NCBI GenBank assembly: GCA_033558025.1
Contig: JAUCEF010000017.1
Location: 2,108,001-2,172,000 of the forward strand
DNA length: 64,000 bases
Source: Phytophthora sp. 'mugwort'
Lineage: Eukaryota > Oomycota > Peronosporomycetes > Peronosporales > Peronosporaceae
Direction of reading: 5' to 3'
A program made the position numbers and the translations under genes. This document shows, one piece after another, positions 21,530 through 32,910 of this stretch (within the stretch, counting starts at the first letter, position 1; every line of letters starts with the position of its first letter). The notes beneath the pieces are model-generated. The model was not told the DNA's origin. It searched no databases and saw only the letters and a list, made by a program, of their open reading frames with translations.

Positions 21530-23855
21530 GTTATCCGTTGATGGTCTGCCGCCATTGCGCAGCATCCGGGCGAGCCATGGCTTCCTGCATGGTTAGTGAG
21601 TCTTGAAGCTCACTGATTAGCGCCACCTCCTGCGTGTCGTGCGACTCCTCGAGTTCGAGTCTTCGCATGCTCTTCTTCTTGATGAGAGTGCTCGGACAAA
21701 CAACTTGCTTCTCCACCCGAAAATCAACGAGGTGTTGCCTTGGGTGATCTAGCAGGCGATCCGCTACTTTCCAAATACAATGCCTTCTTGGATCGTATCA
21801 GTTGGCACTTGCTCACTTGCCAGCTCCTCTTCAGACGCTGCTGGCAGGTCTCCATCCAGCGTGACTGTCATGCTCTTCGGAACACTTGGCTCAAAGAACA
21901 TCGCAATTAGAGAGTGGGTGACACTCCCACTGCCTTCATGACCACTGGATACCCAGAAGCGATAACCGCCGCTCTTCTCATAACAATGAAGACGCCGTTT
22001 GCCGTCGGCGTCCAGCTTCTACTACTGGGGCTTTTGGTAGCAGCACTTCAACGTCGCAGCCAAAGACCCGCAGCTTGCTCAGCTCTGGAACACGACCCCG
22101 TTAGAAGTTGATTGACGTTTTGCCACTGAGCACGTTAGACGGACAGCTGTTTCGGATATACGCCGCGGTCTGTGCAGCATCGCCCCAGAAGCGCTTCCCC
22201 GTACCAGCTGCCTGCGCACGACTCGCGCCATCTCGACAACAACACGGTTGCTGCTTTCCACTTTGCTCGCTGTTGTGGCGTACACGGCGTGCTGAACTCC
22301 TTAACGATTATCTCCTCATTGCAGAACTCAGTGATTTCTCCGCCGATATATTCCGCGGCGTTGACTCTCTTCAGCGCAGTCACTCTCGCCATAAGAAAAA
22401 TCGCCTTGCGGTTGGCGATGCATTCTCGTAAGGTGCGGAATTGGGTGAACAAGCTCTTGTCCTTCACGGAGGATACCGCTGCCAAATGATACGGCTCAAT
22501 CGTCATGCTCGCCATCCCGGTAAATTCGTTCCGCGACATCGTCTCCATTGGTCCCACTTTAGGCGACCGTCAACACTTGCCTACGCTCCAGGCCCCGCGG
22601 TTTCTTCCATGGAAATGGAGACTGGCCAGCTTTCCAGCTACGCGCCCTTCACACGGCGCAGTTGCGCAGTATTCGTCGCTATACTACCGGCCTTTAGCAG
22701 CTCTTCCGGATCTCGCGCGTTCACGTGTCCTAGCCTGGCGTGTTAAACAGCCAAGTTGTCCGGTCTATCCCCATATGCATAGTCAGCCTCAGCACGGTTG
22801 TCCGTACTGAGCGCTGTCACGACATACAACCCTGCCTGTAGCAGCATCAAAAATTATCGAAGCCATTGGGCACTGCTGCGCTGTGTTATAACTAGTTCTG
22901 TGTTGCCACGGTGTTAACACACCGCTCATCGTTGAACATAGCGGCGAGTCCGGCAGCTCCGACCTTGCTCAGGTTGACGAGGTTGCGCTGCAGCCCCGAG
23001 ACATATAGCACGTTGTTCAGCGTGCAGGTTCACCCGTAATCAGCGGCAGGTGAGCTTTGCCATGGTCTGACAGCGGTCGTAATAGCGGCGCTACTAGCCA
23101 TTCCACGCAGGCTCGAACGCCGGCCACTGGTTACCGTCATGCGGCTCGACGCTCCAGAGTTGGTGATCCAGTCAACTCCTGTTACTTGCGTGGACACTTG
23201 AACTGCACGTTTTCAACGCACCGATGTAGCCATTCCTGTCAGTACCAAGGCTCTGCAAGAAGTTGCTCTCTTTCTCCGCGTCGGACAGCGACACCTTGCA
23301 TCACTTTAACTCTATCAGCATTAGGCGGGTCTGCCAGACGTGCTCCAGCATGTCAACACCAGCATCGATGTACAGGGACATGTACTGTCGCTTGAGAGCT
23401 CCGACGGTCGTGTCACACATGACGATGGGTCTTATGCAGGGCTTGCAGCATTTCCTGCGGATGCGTCAGACTGGCGACCAACGCAGCTTGGTCCTCCGTT
23501 AGCACTGACAGGATGATCGTAATGACGAATTCTGTTGAAGCCCCAGTTGATGCAGCGGCCGCTCTATTTGCAGTAAAGGCGATCAGCTTGGCCGGGCTCT
23601 TTATTCGTCAGTTGCAGCGGCGTTGATGCGGGCTTCAGCGCAGCACTCCACACATCCTTCACCTCAAGATACAGCTGGTGCTGCCGCACCCAGACGCGAT
23701 AGCCGGTTCCGTCAAACTTGCGAAGCTTGGTCGTGAAGGTGGTCGTGTTGTTAAAAGTCATAACCCATCGAGTTGATAGGAGGCTTGAGAGGCACTTGAG
23801 ATGAAGCTGGTGGGATGAAAAGTGAATAGATTTAAATTCACGCAAAGCTGCCAAG
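21530..23855 (-). mobile_element. Degenerate Ty1/copia retrotransposon, 3' part missing
   Basis: The minus strand carries copia polyprotein pieces in the expected order from right to left, in several frames. Gag start (about 23855-23600): KFDGTGYRVWVRQHQLYLEV. Protease/linker region (about 23000-22930): LNNVLYVSGLQRNLVNLSKV. GAG-pre-integrase (about 22740): HARLGHVNARDPEELL. Integrase core (22557-22135): RVNAAEYIGGEITEFC and EFSTPCTPQQ. The linker before reverse transcriptase (21716-21531): LTMQEAMARPDAAQWRQT. Reverse transcriptase and RNase H are not found and no LTR pair is visible. Many stops and frameshifts. A non-autonomous relic. Confidence 0.8.
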
Positions 23856-24149
23856 TTTGGCTGGAGCCCTTCTTCCCTACCTGTGCGCAGCCCTCGAGCT
23901 CATCCAGTGCCGTGCCTCCTTGACGCCTGACCTCCTTGAACTTCAGAAGATGACTCTAAACTTGATGACACTGTATCCTGGTGCACTTGCCAGTGCACAC
24001 TTTGTGCCGCACTTCACCTACAGCGTAGTACGCTCCGACAGATTGAAGAATGAGCAGTATGCCGGCAAAGCATTGGCACAAAGCTAATGCTCTTTGCCGT
24101 ACGGGTGGTTCACCATGTACTTGAGGTCCCTCTCCTCATACTACACCCG

Positions 24150-24850
24150 TAGTACGACCTTAGAAAATGTACAATCTCAGTGTCCCTTTGTATCGACGCG
24201 CCGTCCAAAACCAAACAGAGTTTGAACAGGGGTACAAACGATCCTCTGTTCGTGTAGAGTAAGCAAATGGTCGGCAGACCATTACAAATTAAACACGATC
24301 AAAAGTTGCCGTGTGTATCGAAGTAGTCTATGAAACACGGACGCCAATGAAGACCAGTACTGGAACTTGCGGCTTCGTTTGATATCGCCTCAAACTGCCA
24401 GCGTCTGGACCTTGATGCAGTAACCCCTCTTCCGGATCATAACCCTCGATTATCCAAGGACATCTTATCTAGGAAAACAATTTTGTGGTAGCCCCAGTCA
24501 ACCTAACCTAGCTCCTCCGTAAAACGAAAATATGCGCTCTTTAATATGCATCGCGCGTCGTTCTAACAACTTCCAGGTTAGGCCGCAGTCATGTATGATG
24601 CACCGCACGGACGATTTTGATTTTGCAGTGCGGTGCTTCCGCTTGAATTCGTCTTGCGCTTCATCCAAGAACGCGAGAGGAGAGTTTGCATATAAGTCGC
24701 ACAACCATAGCCTGTGTGCGTCTGTGGACTGCCTGTCTGAGGAGCTTTAAGCCCGCTCAAATGTACCGGCGGACTCGTACACGCGAATCCAGTTGCCAAT
24801 CGTGCGTTCACTTTTGTAGTACGCACGCGAAAGCTCTTTTCGTGAATAGC
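24150..24850 (-). pseudogene. DDE_3/IS630-Tc1-type transposase relic, copy B
   Basis: Minus-strand fragments in at least two frames. An N-terminal helix-turn-helix segment (RKELSRAYYKSERTIGNW) is at about 24840-24750. HDCGLTWKLLERRAMHIKER is at 24600-24530. IVFLDKMSLDNRG, around the first catalytic Asp, is at about 24475. Weaker remains of the downstream strands (similar to LLAFIGVNG in copy A) are near 24360. It belongs to the same family as copy A at 25.9-26.7 kb and lies in the opposite orientation. Confidence 0.75.
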
Positions 24851-25304
24851 CGAGACTATAATATACTTACAGACAGTGAAACCCTGTGTTGGGGTGTGTA
24901 TGTTGACGAGTCACTGCTTCCTCCGTGCACAAGAAGCAGCAGTAGGTGTCATGAATGCCTCCGTTGTTTTTTTGCACTTACGTCAGATGTTCAGCAGAAC
25001 ACTTGTACACTAGCGTCGTTAATCAGGCTAGGTATCCGAAAAAGTACGTGGTTGAAGCCGCTTTATTTCCCAAGTGAAGGCCTGTTCCGTCCAATCAGAT
25101 GGCATCGCCGATTGCTGGGCAACAAACAGCCCATAACCCCAAATTTACGTTTTGAACTGGCCATTTGCATTTTGAAGATGATAAGGGTATTATGAATTCC
25201 GTTTATATTTAGCAAACAGGGTCGATTGGAGGACTCGCCCGTTCAATCGACAGACATCACTCATTAACCAAAATAGAGTTAGAGACGGTTACCCATCGCG
25301 GTCG

Positions 25305-25597
25305 TTAGCTCTCGCCCACGCAATTTCCTTTCGGTCTCTTGCGTCGCTTTGGATCTCTTGTCTCGCTCATGAACTTCCCGCGTTGCTCCTGGATCTCTCG
25401 CGCTTGGGTCTCTCGTGCCTCTCGTGCAACTCGCGGGTCTCTACTCTTTCTCCTGTCGCTCGTGTCGCTCCCGTTGCTCGTGTCGCTCCCGCTGCTCGGG
25501 CTGATCCCGTTGCTCGTGTCGCTCCAGCTGCTCGTGACGCTCGTCGGCCTTTGGTGCCGCTGAATCTGTTGGTGTACCCGCGGTAAATTGCGCACAT
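25305..25597. repeat. Degenerate short tandem repeat (GTCGCTC/GTTGCTC words)
   Basis: About 290 bp made of variations on CTCGTGTCGCTCCCGTTG. It produces low-complexity frames on both strands (Ser/Leu repeats on plus; Ala-Thr-Gly and Ser-Asp-Thr repeats on minus). The clearest units are between 25450 and 25545. Confidence 0.6.
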
Positions 25598-25879
25598 CAG
25601 TGCAGCTGCTGCCTAATAGGATGGAGGCTGCAGCTACTTGACAGCATGCTCACCCCAACACAGTATTTTACTGTCTATATGGCTACTACTATCTCGGCTT
25701 TTTAAGGAAGGACTTGACACACGTTTACAACACAACCCCAACAGACTATAAGCAATTGGATCCTAGTTTATGAAAAGTGGGACCTACCAACGTGTTACAA
25801 CGAAGTCAGACAAGAAAGTTTCGGCAGTACAGCGCTTGTGCTTCGTGATTTTTCTAGCAGAGACCATTGGCTTATCTGG

Positions 25880-26702
25880 ACTAGGCCCAAGATGCATTTC
25901 GCAAGCATTATCTGCTTAGCCTATCGAAGACGTCCGTGTGGAGAATTATCCACGATTTCGGGCTCACTTGGAAAGTCTTCTTAGAGCGGCATGCCATTCA
26001 TGTCAAGGAGCGAGACGTATTTAGCTTCGCCGAAGAGCTCAGCCACAATAATTGGAGCCACCAGAATATTGTGTTTCTCGATGAAGTCTCCTTCGACAAC
26101 AGAGGGATGATGCGAAAGCGGGGCTACGCTCTTCGAGGACAGAAGGTGGCCATTCGTGGGGAGTTTCAACGAACACCCAGCGTTTCGTTGCTTGCTTTCA
26201 TTGGTGTTAATGGCCTCACCGACTACTACGACACAGAGGGGACGTTCTACCAGGTGGAGTTTGTGAGATGTTTCCAAGATCTTGCGTACTCCAAGCGATC
26301 GGGCGTTGGTATAACCCAAGGTCAAACTCGGTTTGGATATTTGTTGGGGCGTCCATCCACCGACACCCCAAAATCGTACAATACCTTAGAAACACCGGAC
26401 TTGTACCGTCTTTATCTCTGCGTATTGCCCGTTTTCAATCCGATTGAGTTCCTGTTCGGATACGTGAAAAGACATCCCACCGCTATTACGTGGAGTCCAG
26501 TGATCGCGACTTGATGCTGTTTATTGTCGACACGTTTCGACGCTTTGACAATTCCAACATTTCACGAGTATTTGAACATTGCGGCTGGATGGTTGAAGGG
26601 TCCTTCAATCCTGCAGAGCCGTTGTCCTCGGAGACGCGACCAGTCCCTAATATATGGCAGAGCTCGACGGAGGTGGAAGAAGATTGGACGAGGATGTTTT
26701 AG
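25880..26702 (+). pseudogene. DDE_3/IS630-Tc1-type transposase, copy A
   Basis: Better preserved copy of the family seen at 24.2-24.8 kb. The main frame 25936-26514 has WRIIHDFGLTWKVFLERHAI, then NIVFLDEVSFDNRGMMRKRG with the first catalytic Asp, then VSLLAFIGVNGLTDYYDTEG. The segment that should carry the second Asp (about 26290-26400) is garbled. FNPIEFLFGYVKRH, with the terminal acidic residue, follows. A frameshift moves the C-terminal 70 residues into the frame 26490-26702 (SRVFEHCGWMV). No terminal repeats identified. Inactive. Confidence 0.8.
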
Positions 26703-26754
26703 TTTTTTATATACTTAGTTAGCTGACTAATGATGGATGTGATAAGGTAAGACT

Positions 26755-27545
26755 TCATAACGTGTGCCTTGGACCATGTACGTGCCTTCCACCGGTTCTT
26801 GCATCATTGATGCTCAAAATTTTCAATGTTCTCCATGTTTCCATCGGGTCGCTCACCTGGTTCGGGTCTGGAAAGAAAATATGGTGGAGAAACAACTCGA
26901 TCATGGGTTTACGAGACTGCAGACTTTGCTTGAAAAACTTCATACGACGTCCATATGCCTCCCAGTCATGACGAAGCGTTGTCACCTCTGCTATGGAAGC
27001 GTTTACACAGTCGAGCGCCATATGGGCCGACTGATTAAGACCAGTGACATGCTCCTGCACGCGAGAATCACTAGCACTTAAGAGCCGCAGGATGCGTGGG
27101 GAGGGGGTGCTCATATCATGTCGTCCCACGTGGAGCGATTAATACTACGAGTCAGTTCATTCGCCCCACATACGCAGACGACAGCTTCGCCATTGTAAGT
27201 AGCACCCCACATATCTTGCACAACTTCTCGAAGCGACATTTCAGCAGTGGTACCAGCTCGGTCGGTCTCTGCTGGCGGATGCAGTTTTTGAAGAAAGCTT
27301 GGCGATCTTGCTTCCTCCCGATTCCGACACCGTAATCATAGACGATAAGTGTGACGGTCTTGTCATGCATGGGTTAAAGCCAAATGATCCAGTCTTCCTC
27401 TGGCTTTGAGCTGTCGACGAGATGCTTCTTTACCTTGAACACCATGAACTTGATCCAACTGTCAATAGCAGCAGGCTCAATAGCCCAGACTCCGTCAGAT
27501 TTCACAGCTCGCCCTTAGCGTGAGGGTTAACCGTGGTCGACAACA
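26755..27545 (-). pseudogene. Unrecognised minus-strand coding remnant
   Basis: Two open frames, 27152-27370 and 26755-27129, plus upstream in-frame sequence to about 27540, together look like one broken protein of over 230 residues. Readable pieces are IDSWIKFMVFKVKKHLVD, TVTLIVYDYGVGIGRK and FFKQSLQSRKPMIELFLHHI. Codon patterns look coding. I do not recognise the family. Given its neighbours it is probably TE-derived. Confidence 0.4.
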
Positions 27546-27879
27546 TCGAGAACGCTTTTCACTGTAGCGTTGTCAAATATCCTCAGATCGGTTTAAAACT
27601 CACAGGCTGGTGGGATAAACCACATGGCCACAAATGCGGTTTCCCATCCGTTTCCTTTCGCAAAACCTTTGACGCTGTATATTTCTTTTCATTGTGCCGC
27701 AACCCTTGTCGCTTTTTGACCAGCAGCAATGGCTAATTCTACCTGTACACATCTATAAACTGTCATAAGTGACGCTGATTAATTTATGCGATTGTACAGG
27801 TATATTATTTTTGCCTGGACAAATCGGGGTTGGAGCCGGACAAAAATAGTTCGGAAAGTCACATTTCAACATTACAGGG

Positions 27880-29342
27880 GATGCCACTGAAGGACGACCG
27901 TTGGAAGAAAGCTCGGCAAAGAAGATGAAGAGGCCTCCCGCGCCAAAGCGTACGTGAAGGTACACCGTGATGGAGCTCTCACTGCAGGTGAAAAGTACGA
28001 TATTCTCGCTCTCCAGGCTAATTCTCGTGCTGATCACGGGGTTGTACCGCGAAAGGAGTCTATTACGAACAAAGTTGCACGTTTGCTTGGTGGTTCTAGT
28101 AAGACGTGTGTGAAGTTTGGTCTACCTCTCGATCTCATGGTATTGTTGTGGTTGCTGCTCCTCCTGGAAATCGAAGTGACCGTATGACTAGACTGCCTCA
28201 ATCGACGATAATGCAACAGATGGTTTGTGATTTCATTCGGAGTAGATGTGAAACCAGAACGCGGACTACAGCTAAAGATGTCATGCATCTTTTAGCAGAG
28301 CAGAATTAATTGGTTGTGGATAATACTGAAAGCGACAGTACGAAAGCCGCTTTGCGGACAGTACAATACTTTGTGAACCAACATGGATACACCAGAGGGG
28401 AAAACAAAGGCAAGACGTTGAAGTTATCACCTGCTAACGACTTGGCGCGAGCTGAATATGTGCAGAAAATGACTAGCAGTGAAATTGTATCGCGTCGCGT
28501 TGTGCACCTCGACGAAAGCCACATTCATCAGCACTACACACGCCACAATGATCCGCTAGTCGATCCTACTGATGACTTTTCTGTCAAAGCCAAACACAAA
28601 GGCAGACGACTCTGCTTTATCGCAGCGATTATTGAAAAAAACGCACTGTGAGCGATGAAGACTGTACTGAGACACAGTGCGCGCATCTCCTGACAGAGAC
28701 TGTCGATATCTTTGAAGGTGTAAAGCAGGCGGCAGATTATCACGGCATGTTCTGCCACGATTATTTCGTAAATTGGATGGGTACATTGTTAAAGGTGCTA
28801 GATAGTTTGCAGTTGTCAAATTGCTTGATAGCTATCGACAATGCAAAATACCACAAAGTTCTACCAGCAAGCACACCGTAACAAGGTAGCAGGCGCGCCA
28901 AAATGCTAGATTCTATTGCTGAGTATACCATCTTGAAAGTCCCCCAAATGCAACAAAAAATAAATGGGATCGACTATCAAAACACATTCAAAACAATGTT
29001 GTCTCAGTTGTCGTGGACATGGCGGCTAAAAAGGGTCACGAGGTGGTTTACACGCCACCATACCATTCAGACCTCCAGTCTATAGAACTTCTATGGGCTA
29101 TCGCAAAGGGCAAGGTCGGCCAGCAGTACTCTACATGCACAACCTTCGCAGACATCCGACCTCGGCTAGAGCGCGAGTTTGACAATCTAAAGCCAAAAAG
29201 TGTGCAGGGCTGTATCAAAGCTGCAACCAAGCAGCTCATGCAACTGAAGGAACATCTCGATGCGATGGACAACTGTGAGGAATCCTCATCGGATGAGGGG
29301 CTCTCTGACGAAGAAGAAAAGGAAAATAGCGAACTTGAATAA
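27880..29342 (+). pseudogene. Second DDE transposase family (Tc1/mariner-like superfamily), broken
   Basis: Plus-strand pieces in shifting frames make up one transposase of about 450 residues. The N-terminal DNA-binding part runs from about 27954 (GEKYDILALQ) to 28300. The catalytic region follows: VVHLDESHIHQHYTRHND (first Asp), AIDNAKYHKVLP (second Asp, about 28840) and PPYHSDLQSIELLWAIAKGK (Glu, about 29060-29110). The C-terminus is acidic (DEGLSDEEEKENSE). At least four frameshifts or stops (near 28150, 28305, 28650 and 28990). The family differs from the copies at 24-26.7 kb. Confidence 0.75.
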
Positions 29343-29344
29343 CC

Positions 29345-30830
29345 TAAGTCATAATGCATGCACGATTTGATTGAATAATTTTATTGTAATATTGTAATCA
29401 TTTATTTTATTTGCACCTTATTAGGATGTGGATACTGCTCTATAGGGGTTGACTTCAATGCAAGTTTCCAAGAAACCGTGCTCCAATCAACGCAAAATAG
29501 TGTAAAGAACGATTGATATATTTTTTGGTAGGAAAAAAGCGTCCTCGACGCTGTCGACCACTGATAAATTGCTCCCATATCTTCTCCAGTACACCTTGGA
29601 ACGAAGTTCCACCGGCAACAAAAGGATCAAGCGTGCTACCGGAGGTGTCGCGCTCTCCTACAGACGCCTTCACGATCGGCTGCAAGACCAATCGGTATAT
29701 GTTTGAGGTCGCTGGCTGATAGACGTCGTTTGACACTGGACTGCAACGCCGTGCTGGATACGGGGACACTCGAACGCGTTCTTGGGATGCCCGCGTTGGT
29801 GTTGTCGTTGTCATCTTGAGAACGGACAGAAGAAATAAAGCAACACTTTTATGTTGCATGTCATATGCTGTTTGGTAGTCGAGCGATTGGATCGCGATTC
29901 AACCAGTCGTGTGGGAAAGTTTTGAGTAGAACCCATAATAATTGCCAGATTCTTTATGCATCTGTATCGTTCAAGACAAAGCAAGTTTTTTCGATCCTGA
30001 AGTCGAATGTGCACGAGTTCCTAAAGGACCCAGAACCAATGTGGTTGCACACCCACACGTAGACCCTGTGATGCTGGATGCAGTGCTGGAAAACATCTCT
30101 ATCGGCTTGTTGATGTTGTCGAACCTTAGCGACAGTCTTCCAGAATCTGGAGCAGTTGCCGAATCCGGAGCACTCTTATCATCGGTGTTACCACATGTTT
30201 TGGCTCAGCTAACCGGCCAAAAGTTCACTATGATACTGCGACCCTATGGGGACCAACTGCGTGCCTCTCACGCTGATGAGACCTGCATGCTATGAACGAG
30301 AATACTAGTTGATTTGCTTTAATGACACGCGCAAAACAGAAATCAAGGCAGCATTAGTGCAGTGCACAGCAGAGTCCTAGTTCGAAAAGACCTTACATAT
30401 TAATAATACAAATTTCCGCTGTTAGAGGCTTTTGCTGGAGGCCTTGACACTGTGTACGTCGCTCGTGATGCTGGTTGCAAGAAATCGATAGTCGATTTGT
30501 CCGTTGGTACTTCCAGCAGACGTAGCATTGACAATGATGATCTGCGTCTAGCTGCTTTGAATTGCGGCCTTGAAACGACGCTGCATGCTCGGCAGTGCAC
30601 CCTCGGACCTATCACACGCATGCAGGGAACCGACAATATCATTTTTACCAATTTATATGTCGAGCCGCAATAGATAGTTGGGGGTGATGCTCCACTAGCG
30701 AAATAAATAACTGGAGCTTAAGGATCCGAAAAACAAACTATCAGGATAACTACCTAACATTCTCACTGTTAGATGCATATGTCGACGATCGTAACATCCC
30801 AGTACGTCTGGTTAATCTTGAGGAAAAAGA
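29345..30830. other. TE-block filler without a recognised gene
   Basis: Holds a minus-strand frame 29455-29859 (134 codons; YRLVLQPIVKASVGERD, RRGRFFPTKKYINRSL) and plus-strand frames at 29942-30295 (LLMLSNLSDSLPESGAV) and 30452-30673 (DLSVGTSSRRSIDNDDLRLA). They look like decayed coding sequence, but I cannot name a family. No terminal repeats were seen. Confidence 0.35.
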
Positions 30831-32500
30831 TCATCTCCAGCGTATCGGCGAAAGACGGTTTCGTTCGTAGCGCAGCACCATGTGTGCAACACTGAACAGC
30901 CGCTCGACGATGTTAAACGTCGGCGGGATTGCATCTAGCAGGATGTACTCGCTGGGAGCTTTGTCACCCCTGCGGCGCTTTAAAATCCTGTCGGCACAGC
31001 CAACTTTCATCACTTCCTCCTGACGAACAGGTGAAGCTGCACGACGGAGAAAAGGCTGCAGCGCCACCTTCTCCACGCGAATGAGCCGGTTGGCTTTCCC
31101 GCCGAGTACTTTCGCTGCACCCGACTCAAAATGTGGTGGATGGACAATCTCAGCATTCGGTGCTAATATAGGAATAAAAGTCAAATAGCTAGTCCGAGTG
31201 GTAAAATAAAAAACAAATAGCAGTACACGTACCGAGATAGTTGTTGAATATTGGCATGACTTCAAGTAGGCTATCAAGCAGATCCCGAGCGTCCTGTAAG
31301 CTCAGCTCCTCGGACTGCAGCTTCATGGACACGGACTGCGCGTCGGGAGCTGCACCAGAGATGCCTTGAGCTTTCGGTTTGCCGCTGGGGCTTGCATTAC
31401 CTCAGCCAGCTCCTCATCATCTGCACTGATGAACTCGCGGAGCTCAAAATAACGAGCTAGCAGTGTGTATGTTGACCCCCGGCGGGTGCCCTGGCGGAGT
31501 TTGGCCGGAGAGAAATCTTTGTCCTTGATATCAGATATAACAGCATAATGTAAGCCACATATTTAACAAACGTATCCGTAAAAGTAACAAAATAGAGTAC
31601 CTCAGCTTTGCGGATTGGTTCATCGTGTGCATAAGTGACTGGACCTGCTCCAACTCCTCCTCGTAGGGCTCCAGACAAATTTGAACGGCTATGTTGAGCC
31701 GATGGCTTGCGCAGGCGACAAGCTGTACGCCCATCGACCGAGCAAGTCGCTTGTTTACGGCACGGTTGTCACCTACCAGAAACATCACCTTTACGAGGTT
31801 TTTATCGAAAAATGGTAAAAACGAGCTATATTGTATTCAGCGTTGAGGCTGTCATCTGGCCCGTTGATAATTGGAGCCATGGAAAGCAGTGGGTGGCGGC
31901 AGACCGCGTTGCACTTGAAACACGCATGCACTCACTGCGACGCTGCCGTGGGTCCATCTGTCCAGAATCACCCCGAATTTCTCCGGAAACTCATCTCCGA
32001 TGCTTCGCTCAACCGCCTTGGTGACGTTCTCCATGTCGTGCGTGATGGTCTCTTCACACACAGGAGACAAGTTGGTGTATCGTACACAAATAGAAATTAC
32101 TTAGGAATAGTATGCATTTACAATAAGCATAATAATAATACACCTTCTTGTCGCTTTCATCTCGACGAAGGAGAAAGATAGATTCCTTGATGAGCCATAC
32201 GAGCCACGCGTAGTGGTTGGGCGCTTTCTGCCGCACCCACGGCAGCAGCGTCTCAGTGGCAGCGGTGTTTGCAGCCTTCATCTCGGCCTCGAAGTGGTCA
32301 TGGTCTGACCGCACGTGGGACACCAGATTGATGTACCCAGTTTTGTGCATGTGCTGCCGGGTCTTCCCACAGGCCTTGCAGACCTTCAGACCAGTCGGGC
32401 CCCCTTCCTTGGTAAGGAAGGACTTGAAGTAAACCGTGGCAATTTGCTTCGGCGAAAACGTGCTCTTCGAGCGTGGCGTAGTGACGAGTGTGTCAGACAT
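30831..32500 (-). pseudogene. hAT-family transposase with BED zinc finger, broken
   Basis: Minus-strand relic. The N-terminus at 32500 has a BED-type finger (VCKACGKTRQHMHKTGYI, then H-x-R-x-D-H). The middle pieces are 32070-31852 (FPEKFGVILDRWTHGSVAVS) and 31788-31600 (RLARSMGVQLVACASHRLNI, the conserved His region of the hAT core). The C-terminal dimerisation segment is at 30960-30840 (IPPTFNIVERLFSVAHMVLR). Stops and frameshifts, or possibly unspliced introns, separate the parts. Terminal repeats were not identified. Confidence 0.8.
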
Positions 32501-32910
32501 GGGAGTCGCGTAGGGAGGTTGAGGTTAGCTTGTAGTGTTTGGCAAATTGCAGAACAAGTTATAATGCCTACGTAGATGTAAATATGCTTAGAAGCAACCA
32601 TTAAACTACTGGTTGCCACGGGCCGAGTAAATAAATTGTGTGTGGCTACATACATAAATCTTAATTAAATCAGACGTAGTCGTAAATAAGTTATTTACGA
32701 GAAAAATAACAATATATTTTCTGGCAATATATTTTTTGGTTTTCCTGCACGCAGTCGACTCTAGGGCCAACATAGCGTAGACCATATCAATGGATCGAGG
32801 TAGGTAATCACCACGACTTTGGATACCTGTGTGCATATTACTGTAGCCATTTATTAACGTCAAAACATGATTTTTTCTTGTTGGTTTTTCATGATTTCAA
32901 TACATTTCCA
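32501..32910. other. AT-rich spacer between hAT relic and presenilin
   Basis: About 410 bp, AT-rich, no frame or RNA gene recognised. It probably contains the hAT 5' end and the presenilin 3' UTR. Confidence 0.4.

Noticed and set aside
25305..25597. Possible CRISPR-like array or coding repeat
   Set aside because: Units are short, degenerate and without regular spacers; it is a simple tandem repeat in a eukaryotic TE block.
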